Source: Mucilaginibacter conchicola (GTDB taxonomy: Bacteria > Bacteroidota > Bacteroidia > Sphingobacteriales > Sphingobacteriaceae). Taken from it: a DNA stretch of 64,000 nt. Both the position numbers and the translations under genes were made by a program. This document shows positions 55,462 through 64,000 of the stretch, in pieces. The stretch spans positions 1,674,001 to 1,738,000 of the forward strand of contig NZ_QWDC01000001.1 of assembly GCF_003432115.1 (NCBI RefSeq). The letters run 5' to 3'. The notes under the pieces were generated by a model, which did not search any database, was not told the DNA's origin, and saw only the letters and a list, made by a program, of their open reading frames with translations. Position 1 is the first letter of the stretch, and the number at the start of each line of letters is the position of its first letter.

Positions 55462-57879
55462 TTAATTTTTAGCACCGCCTGTTGCATCATCATTATTAAT
55501 TCCGCGTTGATTTTTCTTGATGGAGGCGCTCAGCGAGCCAAACTTATAGTTTAAGCCCAAACTAAATGCTCTAAAGTTTTGGTAGTTGTAAGTGATGTTA
55601 TCAAACGAATTTGTACGGGTGCGGAAATCGAGCTTAATGTATTTACTGAAAGGCCCGTTCACATACAATGAAATGTTTAACTTTTTATTCAGCATCTCTT
55701 TTGAAGCATTAAAGCCGTAACCCAGGTAATAATTATCTATCCCCTGCAGCATTACGTAACGGCTATCGAAACCAACGTTTGCACCTACGCGAAAACCATT
55801 ATCAAACTTGTAATTACCGTTGGTGAACACGTGGCCCTGATAACCTTTGTTGGTTAAAAACTCGTTATTGAAAGTACCATTAAGCCATACGCGCATTATC
55901 TCGGCGTTAACATTTACATTAAACTTTGGCGTAATAGGATATTGCCAGTTCACATCCAACCCAAGGTTTTTGTTCTTACCTACGTTAGCGTAAGTAGTGG
56001 TGGTAACGGTACCCTCAACACTGGTTAAATTTTGCACGGTATTATTAGCAAAAGAGTAGCTTAGGCTGATGTTAAGCGACCCCTTGGCAAAATTACTGTA
56101 GCCCAGTTCAAAGTTATTATTAACCGCCGGGCGCAACTCCGGGTTACCTCTACTGATGAATTTCACGTTGGTACTATCCACAAAAGGGTTCAGCTGCCAT
56201 ATACCGGGGCGCTGGATGCGCTGCGTAAAACCAAACGTAAGGCTGCTGTTTTTCAACGAGCGCTGCATTGAGAACGACGGCACCACATTAGTGAACGATT
56301 GATCTAAGGGCGTATTGGTTTGCGCACCATTAGTTACGGTCTTAAAGTTGGCATCGATCTCGGTGCGCTCGTATCTGGCGCCTGCCTTAAACGTCCATTT
56401 CTCAAACTTTAAAGTATAGGAGTTGTAGGCGCTGTAGATATTCTGATGATAGTCGAAATCATTTATCTGGCCGCTGTTATCAATATAATCGCCGTCTGTA
56501 TTCCTCAGGTCGGTATGGAACTTACTGTAATTGATTCGGTTGATCATTTTACCGCCTGCCTCAATGTTCAGCTTTTTAAAGGGCTGTACATAATCTAACT
56601 GGGTAGTATGTTCTTTACCACCCGGCAGGTTTATCTGGCGAAATGGGGTAGAATTACCCGGTACTACCATGGTTAACGTATTGCTGCTGTTATCGCTGTA
56701 TTTATAAGATGCAGTAAGCAACTGGTCTTTATTGTTTTTGAAACCCAACTGGTAGTTCAAACCAAAATCAAAGCCTTTATAAACCGAGTTACCATCGTTT
56801 GTAGCAGTGTACCTTGTGGTATCGCTACCATTTACTTCGGTAGTATTTTGGGTAGAGCCGTTCTCCATACCATTACGGTAATAGTTGAACGTACCGGTGA
56901 ACAGGTTAAGCGTATCGGCCTCAAAACTTAGTTCGGTACTAAAGTAATGGTTGTTACCCGTGCTAAATCTGTCGCCGTCCTGTTCTACTGATGCATTCTG
57001 GGGCTGTTCTAAAAAATCATTCCTGTTGTAAAACTTAGTAGGGCGTTTTGGGCGATGGCCTACGCCGGTATAACCCGTAACGCCGAACTTGCCTTTCTTA
57101 ACCGTAAAGTTAAGGTTAGCACGCGGCCCCCATACGGTGTGGTAGTTTGTATTAAAAGAACCATTGTACCCCTCATCTCCTTTTTTTTGGGTAATGATGT
57201 TGATGATGCCTGCCAAACCTTCGGCATCGTACTTAGCCGGCGGCGTAGTGATCACCTCTATTTTGATGATATTGGTACCCGGCATGGCTTTTAATATATC
57301 TGATGGGTTTCGGGCCATCAAAGCAGATTCTTTACCGTTTAACAGGATCTTATAATTACCGCTTCCGCGCAGTTTAATGTTATCATTACCGTCTACAGAA
57401 AGCAATGGCACCTTGCGGATCATATCCAGTGCGGTAACAACTTTGGCCTCAGGGTCGGCTTGTACATCGTAGCTCAGGCGGTCAACCTCTTGCTTCATCA
57501 GCGGTTTGGTTGCCACTACCGATACTTCTTTTAATTGATTATGTGTAGGCGCCAATAATACGCGGCCAATATCAACCACTTTTTTATCGGTGGGTATCTC
57601 TATCACTTTAGTAGCATAGCCCATATAAACCAAAGCCAGCTTGTATGGCTTTTGGGCAAGGCCGGTTATTTCAAAAGTACCATCGTCCTTACTGAGCATA
57701 CTTTTTACAGGAGCATTGCTGGCAGCATCTGTTAAAGCCACGGTAACAAAGCCAAGGGGCTTATTAACTGCAGAATCGATAACCAGGCCTTTTACTGAAA
57801 TATTTTGTACAGGAGATTGAGCAAGTGATAAGGTAACACACAGGCAGTTTAGCAGAACCGCCAGAAGGAGTTTTTTCAT
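55462..57879 (-). CDS. Outer-membrane beta-barrel receptor (CarboxypepD_reg plus TonB-receptor-like)
   Basis: An 805-aa outer-membrane protein. It has a signal peptide (residues 1-20), a carboxypeptidase-regulatory-like domain (about 26-110: VKGLVIDSAVNKPLGFVTVAL), and a plug domain (VVTALDMIRKVPLLSVDGNDNIKLRGSGNYKILLNG). The barrel from about residue 230 to the end has many aromatic strand ends and YKFGSLSASIKKNQRG at the last strands, the OMP_b-brl_3 pattern. Members are TonB-dependent or related transporters of unknown ligand. No SusD partner is next to it, so polysaccharide uptake is not indicated. The ArsC-like gene is co-directional and 12 bp downstream. Confidence 0.88.
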   Translation of the reverse strand: MKKLLLAVLLNCLCVTLSLAQSPVQNISVKGLVIDSAVNKPLGFVTVALTDAASNAPVKSMLSKDDGTFEITGLAQKPYKLALVYMGYATKVIEIPTDKKVVDIGRVLLAPTHNQLKEVSVVATKPLMKQEVDRLSYDVQADPEAKVVTALDMIRKVPLLSVDGNDNIKLRGSGNYKILLNGKESALMARNPSDILKAMPGTNIIKIEVITTPPAKYDAEGLAGIINIITQKKGDEGYNGSFNTNYHTVWGPRANLNFTVKKGKFGVTGYTGVGHRPKRPTKFYNRNDFLEQPQNASVEQDGDRFSTGNNHYFSTELSFEADTLNLFTGTFNYYRNGMENGSTQNTTEVNGSDTTRYTATNDGNSVYKGFDFGLNYQLGFKNNKDQLLTASYKYSDNSSNTLTMVVPGNSTPFRQINLPGGKEHTTQLDYVQPFKKLNIEAGGKMINRINYSKFHTDLRNTDGDYIDNSGQINDFDYHQNIYSAYNSYTLKFEKWTFKAGARYERTEIDANFKTVTNGAQTNTPLDQSFTNVVPSFSMQRSLKNSSLTFGFTQRIQRPGIWQLNPFVDSTNVKFISRGNPELRPAVNNNFELGYSNFAKGSLNISLSYSFANNTVQNLTSVEGTVTTTTYANVGKNKNLGLDVNWQYPITPKFNVNVNAEIMRVWLNGTFNNEFLTNKGYQGHVFTNGNYKFDNGFRVGANVGFDSRYVMLQGIDNYYLGYGFNASKEMLNKKLNISLYVNGPFSKYIKLDFRTRTNSFDNITYNYQNFRAFSLGLNYKFGSLSASIKKNQRGINNDDATGGAKN

Positions 57880-57968
57880 TTAGTGATTTAGGTTACAAGA
57901 CGCGCGAAGATACACGTATGTTGCACCCAAAAACTCCCCTTTTTAAGATTTATTGTGTAACAAAAATG

Positions 57969-58529
57969 TTATTTATTAAATTTTGTCATGGTAAGCTCGG
58001 TACCTATTGTGGCAAAGCTTTTTACCATCTCTATCGACCTATCTATCAGCGCCGGCAATTCCGGTTTCTCATCGTCATCAAAGCCACCCAGCACGTAGTC
58101 AACCTGGCGGCCTTTGGGATAGTTGTCGCTGATGCCGAAACGAAGACGTGCATATTCATTATTACCCAAAACAGCCTCAATGTTTCTTAAGCCATTATGG
58201 CCGGCAGCACTTCCTTTGGGTTTAAGGCGCAGGGTACCTAATGGCAAAGCAAGGTCATCTACAATTACCAATACATTTTGTACGGGGATCTTCAGTTCCT
58301 TCATCCAATGGTTAAGGGCCTTACCACTCAAGTTCATGTAGGTGGTAGGTTTTATCAGGTGAAGGGTACGCCCTTTGTGGCTCACCTCGGTATAATAGGC
58401 CAGGCGCATGTTATGGAATTTGACATTCTCCTGTTTAGCATACTCATCCAGCACCATAAAACCAATGTTATGGCGTGTGTCTGCATACTCCGGACCAATA
58501 TTACCCAAACCGACGATCAAATATTTCAT
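57969..58529 (-). CDS. pth: Peptidyl-tRNA hydrolase
   Basis: Releases tRNA from peptidyl-tRNA dropped by ribosomes. The protein is about 186 aa with MKYLIVGLGNIGPEYADTRHNIGF (His20 region, catalytic), KPTTYMNLSGKAL, VIVDDLALPLGTLRLKPKGSAAGHNGLRNI and YARLRFGI, all standard. I chose the ATG at 58529. An upstream frame to 58613 would read through the CCCCTCC element and gives a low-complexity Gly run. It is downstream of rplY on the same strand, but a terminator and two repeats lie between. Confidence 0.94.
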   Translation of the reverse strand: MKYLIVGLGNIGPEYADTRHNIGFMVLDEYAKQENVKFHNMRLAYYTEVSHKGRTLHLIKPTTYMNLSGKALNHWMKELKIPVQNVLVIVDDLALPLGTLRLKPKGSAAGHNGLRNIEAVLGNNEYARLRFGISDNYPKGRQVDYVLGGFDDDEKPELPALIDRSIEMVKSFATIGTELTMTKFNK

Positions 58530-58565
58530 GCCCCCTCCGCCCCCTGAAGGGGGTACTTTTTTAAG
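58530..58565. repeat. CCCCTCC REP-like element, half copy at the pth start
   Basis: On the minus strand AAAAAAGT, a CCCCC-TTCA-GGGGG hairpin and GAGGGGGC run directly into the pth ATG. The same order, AAAAAAAGT, hairpin, GAGGGGGC, ends 6 bp before the ATG at 28433. Confidence 0.8.
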
Positions 58566-58669
58566 ATATTTACTGAAATAGGGTTTTATACCCATAATTA
58601 TTTTAGTGCGCAAATTAATAAAAAAACGGAGTCTCTCTCAAACTCTTCTACAGGGTCCGCTAAAAACAA

Positions 58670-58800
58670 AATGTCATTTCGAGCGAGCAGAAGCGGTGGG
58701 CTTTGCGTGTGGGCGACGAGAAATCTTGTTAGATAAGACAAGCGGTGAGCTTAACATTAATAACAGGATTTCTCCTCGCTCCCGCTCGTTCGAAATGACA
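58670..58800. repeat. REP-like nested palindrome, ATGTCATTTCGA type
   Basis: Outer arms ATGTCATTTCGA (58670-58681) and TCGAAATGACAT (58789-58800) are 12-bp perfect inverse copies. GAGAAATC and GATTTCTC form an inner pair, and GCGAGC/GCTCG sit between. It fills much of the 379-bp gap 58530-58908. Confidence 0.85.
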
Positions 58801-58842
58801 TGATGTTTTAGCTTCGGTCACATAACAAGAAATAAGGGCTAC

Positions 58843-58875
58843 ACAAAAAAAAGCGATGACAAATGTCACCGCTTT
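58843..58875 (-). terminator. Rho-independent terminator of rplY
   Basis: AAAGCG.TGACA and TGTCA.CGCTTT pair over 58850-58875. The single A-C mismatch on the plus strand is a U-G pair in minus-strand RNA. An eight-T run follows on that strand. Confidence 0.9.
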
Positions 58876-58908
58876 TCTTTTCATTCCCTTTTGGGGAACA
58901 AAGGGCAA

Positions 58909-59487
58909 TTACTTGCCTCTGTTTTCTTGTTCTGCCTGACGTAGCGCACGTGAAGTAGTTACCGAAACGATAGTATCTTCTTGTGCGTTGGTGATAGTAA
59001 GGTTATCAACTTTAATGTCGCTAACACGTACTGATTTACCAACCTCTAACGACTCGATGCTCACTTCGATGTTATCTAAGTGATCTTTCGGAAGAGCTTT
59101 AACGCGCAGTTTGCGTAATTTCTGAACTAATTTACCACCCACTTTAACACCAGGAGATGTACCGGTTAATTTAACAGGGATCTCGATAGTTACTGGTTTG
59201 TTCTCATCTAACTGTAAAAAGTCGATGTGTAAAAGCTGCTCAGTTAAAGGATGGAATTGTGCATCTTTAATGATAGCCTGTGTTTTTTTACCTGCAACTT
59301 CAATGTCGATGAAATGAACAACCGGAGTGTAAATTACGGCTCTCAAATCAGCTGCGGACACTGCAAAGTGGGTCTGGGTAGCACCACCGTAAAGTACTGC
59401 AGGCACTAAGCCCTGGTAACGCAGTTCTTTAGCGTCTCTTTTCCCTACGTTCTCTCTTGGAGAACCGCTAATAGCAATTGATTTCAT
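58909..59487 (-). CDS. rplY: 50S ribosomal protein L25/general stress protein Ctc
   Basis: A 192-aa 5S rRNA-binding protein of the Ctc type with two domains. The N-terminal L25 domain has ISGSPRENVGKRDAKELRYQGLVPAVLYGG. The C-terminal TL5 domain has VHFIDIEVAGKKTQAIIKDAQFHPLTEQLLHIDFLQ and VKALPKDHLDNIEVSIESLEVG. It lies downstream of prs in the conserved prs-ctc-pth order and ends at a strong terminator. Confidence 0.95.
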   Translation of the reverse strand: MKSIAISGSPRENVGKRDAKELRYQGLVPAVLYGGATQTHFAVSAADLRAVIYTPVVHFIDIEVAGKKTQAIIKDAQFHPLTEQLLHIDFLQLDENKPVTIEIPVKLTGTSPGVKVGGKLVQKLRKLRVKALPKDHLDNIEVSIESLEVGKSVRVSDIKVDNLTITNAQEDTIVSVTTSRALRQAEQENRGK

Positions 59488-59510
59488 TTATTTATATAAT
59501 TTATTTGTTA

Positions 59511-59612
59511 AGTCCGTGGTTTATAGATCATAGTTCATGGCCTAATCTTCACGAATATCTTTATCAGCTTATCTCGGGTATCCGGCTATGAACCATCAAC
59601 CATTAACTATAA
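59511..59612. repeat. Word-repeat palindrome between prs and rplY, ATAGTTCATGG type
   Basis: The left part holds GTGGTTTATAG, ATCATAGTTCATGGCC; the right part holds GGCTATGAACCATCAACCATTAACTAT, its imperfect reverse complement, around an AT-rich centre. The words match those at 32186-32234. Confidence 0.65.
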
Positions 59613-59620
59613 GCTCTTTA

Positions 59621-60565
59621 TTATTCTACTTTAAACAGCTGGCTTATTGAACCATGCTCGTTTACATTCATTATTGCTTTGGCAAACAGTTCGGCAGTTG
59701 ATAATACTCTTATTTTGCTGCTTGCCTGTTTAAGCGGGATGGTATCGGTAACAATCAACTCAGTTAAAGCCGAGTTCTCGATAGTTTCATACGCTTTGCC
59801 TGATAATACAGGGTGCGTACAAACCGCCCTTACCGAACGTGCACCACGCTCCATAATTAACGCTGCTGCTTTTGCCAATGTACCCGCAGTATCAACAATA
59901 TCATCTATCAACACAATGTCCTGATCAGTTACATCACCAATAACGGTCATGCTCTCTATCTCGTTGGCACGCTTGCGGCGTTTATCGCAAATTACTACCT
60001 CAGCATTAAAATACTTGGCAAAGTTACGCGCCCTGTACGAGCCACCCATATCCGGCGATGCAATGGTGAGGTTTTCTAAACCAAGGCTTTTGATATAAGG
60101 TACAAATATGATAGAAGCATCAAGGTGATCTACCGGTACATCAAAAAACGCCTGTATCTGCGCTGCGTGCAAATCCATCGTCATGATACGGTGGATACCT
60201 GCTGCAACCAGCAGGTTAGCTACCAATTTTGAACCGATGGCCACACGTGGCTTGTCTTTCCTGTCCTGCCTGGCCAAACCAAAATAAGGGATTACTGCAG
60301 TGATGTAGTGTGCTGATGCACGGCGTGCGGCATCAACCATCATTAACAGTTCCATTAAATTATCGGTAGGCGGGTTGGTAGACTGGATGATAAAAACGTC
60401 GCAACCACGAACAGATTCATCAAAATGCGGTTGGTACTCACCATCGCTGAAACGCGAAATGGCTACCTGGCCAAGATCTTTACCGTATGATGCGGCAATG
60501 TTTTTAGCAATCTCGGTTGATCCCGATCCTGCAAATAGCTTAACTGTATTAAACTGTAAAGGCAT
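59621..60565 (-). CDS. prs: Ribose-phosphate pyrophosphokinase
   Basis: Makes PRPP from ribose-5-phosphate and ATP for nucleotide, His and Trp synthesis. The 314-aa protein has KLFAGSGSTEIAKNIA, FSDGEYQPHFDESVRG, PYFGLARQDRKDKPRV, MTMDLHAAQIQAFFD and the PRPP-binding VLIDDIVDTAGT loop (near residues 219-230). It is complete and standard in length for class I enzymes. The gap to rplY holds a word repeat and no promoter match, so co-transcription is likely. Confidence 0.96.
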   Translation of the reverse strand: MPLQFNTVKLFAGSGSTEIAKNIAASYGKDLGQVAISRFSDGEYQPHFDESVRGCDVFIIQSTNPPTDNLMELLMMVDAARRASAHYITAVIPYFGLARQDRKDKPRVAIGSKLVANLLVAAGIHRIMTMDLHAAQIQAFFDVPVDHLDASIIFVPYIKSLGLENLTIASPDMGGSYRARNFAKYFNAEVVICDKRRKRANEIESMTVIGDVTDQDIVLIDDIVDTAGTLAKAAALIMERGARSVRAVCTHPVLSGKAYETIENSALTELIVTDTIPLKQASSKIRVLSTAELFAKAIMNVNEHGSISQLFKVE

Positions 60566-60633
60566 TTTGATTTATAGATTAAGATAGTTTTCTAAATAGT
60601 TCTGTCTTTAATCGCGTAGTGTATCAACCCCTA

Positions 60634-60694
60634 TAAAAAACTTCGGATTTCTTACTTTCAAATCGTGTTACCGAAAATGAAAATTAGAAATCCG
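60634..60694 (-). terminator. Terminator of tRNA-Gln
   Basis: CGGATTTCT (60644-60652) pairs with AGAAATCCG (60686-60694). The 33-nt interior can pair further (ACTTTC with GAAAAT). On the minus strand GTTTTTTA follows. It separates tRNA-Gln from prs. Confidence 0.6.
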
Positions 60695-60705
60695 ATTATT
60701 CTTAA

Positions 60706-60778
60706 GTTGCCCGACCTGGATTCGAACCAAGACAAACGGTACCAAAAACCGTCGTACTACCATTATACTATCAGGCAA
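60706..60778 (-). tRNA. tRNA-Gln (TTG)
   Basis: A 73-nt cloverleaf with acceptor TTGCCTG/CGGGCAA, anticodon stem ACGGT/ACCGT with loop TTTTGGT (anticodon TTG), and T-arm TTGGTTCGAATCCAG. It is transcribed alone from the promoter at 60817-60846. Confidence 0.95.
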
Positions 60779-60796
60779 TCTCCCTTCAGTTTGTTT

Positions 60797-60846
60797 GACC
60801 TCTCCGAAATGGAATGCAAATATAGGGCGTTTTTTGAAAAGTCAAA
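60797..60846 (-). promoter_or_regulatory. Promoter of tRNA-Gln
   Basis: On the minus strand TTTG (60846-60843), an 18-bp spacer and TATATTTG (60824-60817) match the sigma-A consensus. The 28-bp block from 60824 to 60797 is nearly identical to that of the tRNA-tuf promoter. Confidence 0.82.
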
Positions 60847-60992
60847 AGCAAAATTTAAAAAAATATTAAGCTAATTTGTAAGTGCCTCATAATCCGTTAA
60901 AAATTGTTAAGGTTTTAGGTTTTAAGGGAGATTACATAATGTTTTTACTAATTTCGGCTGCTTAACCCTGTTGTATCCTGAAATAATCAGTA

Positions 60993-63900
60993 ATGAACTA
61001 CAATAAAATTAACAATATCGTTGGCTGGGCAGCCGGTATTATTGCTTCAATTACCTACATCTTAACCCTTGAGCCCTCTACCAGTTTCTGGGATTGCGGC
61101 GAGTTTATAGCCTGTATTTACCGTTTGCAAGTGGCACACCAGCCTGGTGCACCTTTATTTACCATGATAGGTAAAGTATTTTCGCTCCTCTCAATGGGCG
61201 ATAATACCAAGGTAGCATACTTTACCAACCTTGCATCGGCCTTAGCCAGCGGTGCCACTATATTGTTCCTGTTCTGGACTATTACCGCATTGGCCAAAAA
61301 GCTGGTTGCCAAAGCAAACGAAGAAATAGACCTTACCAAAACCATCCTTATTATGGGTGCCGGTTTGGTTGGTGCGTTGGCTTATACTTATTCTGATACC
61401 TTCTGGTTCTCGGCTGTAGAGAGCGAAGTTTATGCACAATCATCACTGTGTACGGCCATCGTTTTCTGGGCCATATTGAAATGGGATGCCCATGCAGATG
61501 AGGCCCGTTCTGATAAATGGATAGTTTTTATTGCCTATGTTATGGGCTTATCAATAGGTATCCACTTGTTAAACTTACTGGTTATACCTGCTATCGCGTT
61601 GGTTATTTACTTCCGCAGGGCTAAAAATATTGATACTAAAGGCACCATTGGCTATTTCCTTTTAGGTTGTGTTACCGTTGCGGTTATCCTTTGGGGCGTT
61701 ATCCAATTCACGGTTAAAGGTGCAGCTTTCTCCGATCTGTTTTTTGTGAACACCTTGGGCATGAGCTTTAATACCGGTGCTATTATCTTTTACCTGCTTT
61801 TGGTAGGTGCATTGGCCTTTGGTATTATCTATACTTTAAATGCAAACAATACTTACCTGTGGGTAGCCATTGCATGTTTCCTTTTAGTATTAGGTTTCAG
61901 CACCGGCATTATTGGCTTGGTTGCCGGTATAGCTATTTTGGCTTTGTTAGAGTATGTGTTAAAAGTACGTACCCGCCGCAGTATATTAAACCAGGTGCTT
62001 ACCTGTGCAGTGTTCATCCTGTTTGGTTACAGCTCTTTTGTGATGATCGTTATTCGTGCAAAAGCAGGCACCAACCTAAACAACAGCGACCCTGAGGATG
62101 CCTTTGCTTTGAATAGCTACCTTAACCGCGACCAGTATGGCGAAACGCCTTTATTATATGGCAATTTCTTTGATGCACAGCCTATCGACCAAAAAGAGGG
62201 TGCTAACCTGTACCGCCGTGGTGATACCAAATACGAAGTAGCCGGCAAAAAGCTAACTACTATTTACGACCGTAATACGCTGTTTCCGCGTATGTTTAGC
62301 CAAAAAGACCAACACCCTGAGTTTTACAGGATGTGGAGCAACCTTGGCCCCGAAGAAAAACCAACAATGGCTACCAATATTGGCTTTTTTGCCACCTGGC
62401 AGGTAACACAAATGTATACACGCTATTTCTTGTGGAACTTTGTTGGCCGTGCAAACGACCAGGACGGCCAAACCGCACAAGGCCCTGATGGCAGCTGGAT
62501 AAGCGGCTTTAACTTTGGCAAGCAATTACCTAAGAGCGTTACCGATAGCAAATCATACAACAGGTTATTCTTCCTGCCATTGATTATCGGTATATGTGGT
62601 TTATTCTATCACTTTAAACGCAACCAGCGCGATGCAGGGGTGGTAACAGTATTGTTCTTCTTTACCGGTTTAGCCATTGTACTTTATCTTAACCAGGACC
62701 CTTTGCAACCACGCGAACGTGATTATGCTTACGCAGGCTCGTTCTATGCCTTTGCCATCTGGATAGGTTTAGGTGTGTTGATGATTGCCGACCTGCTGAG
62801 CAAAAAGATCAATGCAAAAACAGGTGCTATCATAGCTACCACTGTTTGCTTGTTGGCGGCTCCTGTATTAATGGCAAGCCAGGAATGGGATGATCATGAC
62901 CGTTCTACCAAAATGACACCGCACGATATGGCTTATAATTACCTTACCTCATGTGCGCCAAATGCCATTTTGTTCACTTATGCCGATAACGATACTTACC
63001 CGCTTTGGTATGTACAGGAAGTAGAAGGCGTGCGCCCTGATGTGCGTATCGTAAACCTTAGCCTTTTAGGTACCGATTGGTATATCCGCCAGATGAAAGG
63101 CAAAATGAACGAGTCCGCACCGTTGCCTATCACCATGGATAACAAAAAGTTTGAAGCCGGTGTGCGCGATGTGCTTTACTATAACGATGCTAAAATTGCA
63201 GGCCCTGTTGAGTTAAAAGAGGTATTTGATTTCCTTACATCTGATAGCCCTAACTCGATGGTGCAATACAACAACGGCGAAAGTGCAAACTACCTGCCAA
63301 CCAAAAACTTCCGTTTAACAGTTAATGCTGAGGACGTGATAAAATCGGGCGCTGTACCTGCTGATAAAAAAGATCAGATAGTTCCTGAGATGGATTGGAC
63401 CTACCCGGGTAAATATGTTACCAAGGATAACCTGGCCATGATGGATATTATTGCCCACAACAACTGGAAACGCCCTATTTACTTTGCTACTACCGTACCA
63501 AGCAGCAATATGCTGGGTTTAGACCGCTACCTGTACAGTGAAGGTTTCTCATACCGTTTAATGCCGTTTAAACCGGATAGCACCCATGCGGCACAAGAGA
63601 ACAGCAACACGCTGATCATGTATAACAACATGGTTAACAAATACAAGTACGGTAACTTTAAAACAGCCAAGTACCTGGATCATGAATCTGTGAACCTGTT
63701 TTACCCGCTGGTGGCTCGCCTGTACTCTACCCTGGCAGATAACCTTATTAAAGAAGGCCATCAGGACCTGGCAAAAAAAGCCCTGCAAAAGTATGATGCC
63801 GTTATGCCATCGCAGATCAGTTCTTCAGAGATAGCTATTCGAAAATATTATATGATAGAGGCTTTGTACCGTGTTGGCGATGTTGCAACAGCAACTAAAT

Positions 63901-64000
63901 GGGTAAATGACATTGACGATTATGTAATAGATAATCTTAAGTTTAACTATACCCAATACCAAAACAACGAGGGCACCATTAACGGCCGCGATATACAGTT
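60993..64000 (+). CDS. DUF2723 multi-pass membrane protein, 3' end outside window
   Basis: The frame is open from ATG 60993 to the window end (1002 codons), so the C terminus is missing. It begins MNYNKINNIVGWAAGIIASI and reads LEPSTSFWDCGEFIACIYRLQVAHQPGAPLF, the DUF2723 signature (GT-C-like, related to protein O-mannosyltransferases). About 10-12 hydrophobic helices occupy roughly residues 8-640. A soluble C-terminal part follows (CAPNAILFTYADNDTYPLWYVQE). A glycosyltransferase role at the membrane is likely but unproven. A tiny open frame at 60939-60965 lies upstream. Confidence 0.88.
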   Translation, partial: MNYNKINNIVGWAAGIIASITYILTLEPSTSFWDCGEFIACIYRLQVAHQPGAPLFTMIGKVFSLLSMGDNTKVAYFTNLASALASGATILFLFWTITALAKKLVAKANEEIDLTKTILIMGAGLVGALAYTYSDTFWFSAVESEVYAQSSLCTAIVFWAILKWDAHADEARSDKWIVFIAYVMGLSIGIHLLNLLVIPAIALVIYFRRAKNIDTKGTIGYFLLGCVTVAVILWGVIQFTVKGAAFSDLFFVNTLGMSFNTGAIIFYLLLVGALAFGIIYTLNANNTYLWVAIACFLLVLGFSTGIIGLVAGIAILALLEYVLKVRTRRSILNQVLTCAVFILFGYSSFVMIVIRAKAGTNLNNSDPEDAFALNSYLNRDQYGETPLLYGNFFDAQPIDQKEGANLYRRGDTKYEVAGKKLTTIYDRNTLFPRMFSQKDQHPEFYRMWSNLGPEEKPTMATNIGFFATWQVTQMYTRYFLWNFVGRANDQDGQTAQGPDGSWISGFNFGKQLPKSVTDSKSYNRLFFLPLIIGICGLFYHFKRNQRDAGVVTVLFFFTGLAIVLYLNQDPLQPRERDYAYAGSFYAFAIWIGLGVLMIADLLSKKINAKTGAIIATTVCLLAAPVLMASQEWDDHDRSTKMTPHDMAYNYLTSCAPNAILFTYADNDTYPLWYVQEVEGVRPDVRIVNLSLLGTDWYIRQMKGKMNESAPLPITMDNKKFEAGVRDVLYYNDAKIAGPVELKEVFDFLTSDSPNSMVQYNNGESANYLPTKNFRLTVNAEDVIKSGAVPADKKDQIVPEMDWTYPGKYVTKDNLAMMDIIAHNNWKRPIYFATTVPSSNMLGLDRYLYSEGFSYRLMPFKPDSTHAAQENSNTLIMYNNMVNKYKYGNFKTAKYLDHESVNLFYPLVARLYSTLADNLIKEGHQDLAKKALQKYDAVMPSQISSSEIAIRKYYMIEALYRVGDVATATKWVNDIDDYVIDNLKFNYTQYQNNEGTINGRDIQ

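Noticed and set aside
58530..58613. N-terminal extension of pth with a Gly run
   Set aside because: It reads through the CCCCTCC repeat. The standard Pth start is at 58529.
58606..58803. 65-codon open frame on the plus strand with a sequence ending SFEMT
   Set aside because: It is a translation of the ATGTCATTTCGA repeat; both ends of the frame lie in its arms. Such frames are common false genes.

Overview
The window comes from a member of the Bacteroidota, most likely the Sphingobacteriaceae (Mucilaginibacter/Pedobacter-like; the genus is inferred). Evidence: -7 promoter elements of the Bacteroidota type TAnnTTTG, mostly absent Shine-Dalgarno (SD) sequences, an outer-membrane CarboxypepD_reg/beta-barrel receptor, a DUF2723 membrane protein, DUF3467 and DUF6122 proteins, and the cluster tRNA-Thr-Tyr-Gly-Thr-tuf-tRNA-Trp-secE-nusG-rplKAJL-rpoBC. 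Nearly everything is chromosomal. I see no phage, insertion sequence, CRISPR array or rRNA.

Layout. 1-3670: a truncated PadR regulator, gyrB, an OmpH/Skp-like lipoprotein and a guanine deaminase. 3667-6465: a Kdo operon on the minus strand (kdsD-kdsB-kdsA-DUF6122). 6565-25876: one long minus-strand capsule/exopolysaccharide locus. It starts with Wza and Wzc at the right-hand end. It then runs through UDP-sugar dehydrogenase, UDP-glucuronate 4-epimerase, Wzx flippase, pyruvyl transferase, glycosyltransferase, beta-helix protein, a Wzy-like membrane protein, an MBOAT/SGNH acylation pair, a glycosyltransferase, an epimerase and a WecA-type initiating transferase, and ends with a FlaA1/CapD-type dehydratase. 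The predicted product is a Wzx/Wzy-dependent, uronic-acid-containing, pyruvylated and acylated polysaccharide. 26106-33170: housekeeping genes (S4 protein, ADP-ribosylglycohydrolase, dapD, heptosyltransferase, Sua5/YrdC, cca, an acidic protein, miaA). 33458-36185: rfbA, rfbD and a GDP-fucose synthase. 36277-50216: DUF3467, then the rpoC-to-tRNA transcription/translation superoperon (minus strand). 50451-52010: rpsU-xer-hpf. 52203-57879: a CarboxypepD-domain protein, M1 peptidase, ArsC-like protein and an outer-membrane receptor. 57969-60565: pth, rplY and prs. 60706-60778: tRNA-Gln. 60993 to the end: a DUF2723 protein that runs off the window.

The most unusual content is intergenic. At least nine gaps hold low-complexity, word-like quasi-palindromes. 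Each is built from a short motif (such as ATGAGTGA, GAGATTTGA, ACTATGGAC or GCAGTTACC) repeated with small changes and then repeated again in reverse complement. They sit inside the most conserved operons (nusG/rplK, rplL/rpoB, rpoB/rpoC, between tRNAs) and I found none in the capsule locus. Other REP-like families are a CCCCTCC element abutting start codons, an ATGTCATTTCGA element, an ATCCCGAAAC element, and a run of mini-hairpins that includes a cloverleaf-like fold.

Two regulatory signals also stand out. rpsU (bS21) carries a ten-base perfect SD in a genome that otherwise avoids SDs, and hpf in the same operon carries an eight-base one. The two stable-RNA promoters (the tRNA-tuf operon and tRNA-Gln) share a 28-bp block with identical 18-bp promoter spacing. 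No database search or folding was run; family names rest on recognised motifs and length.
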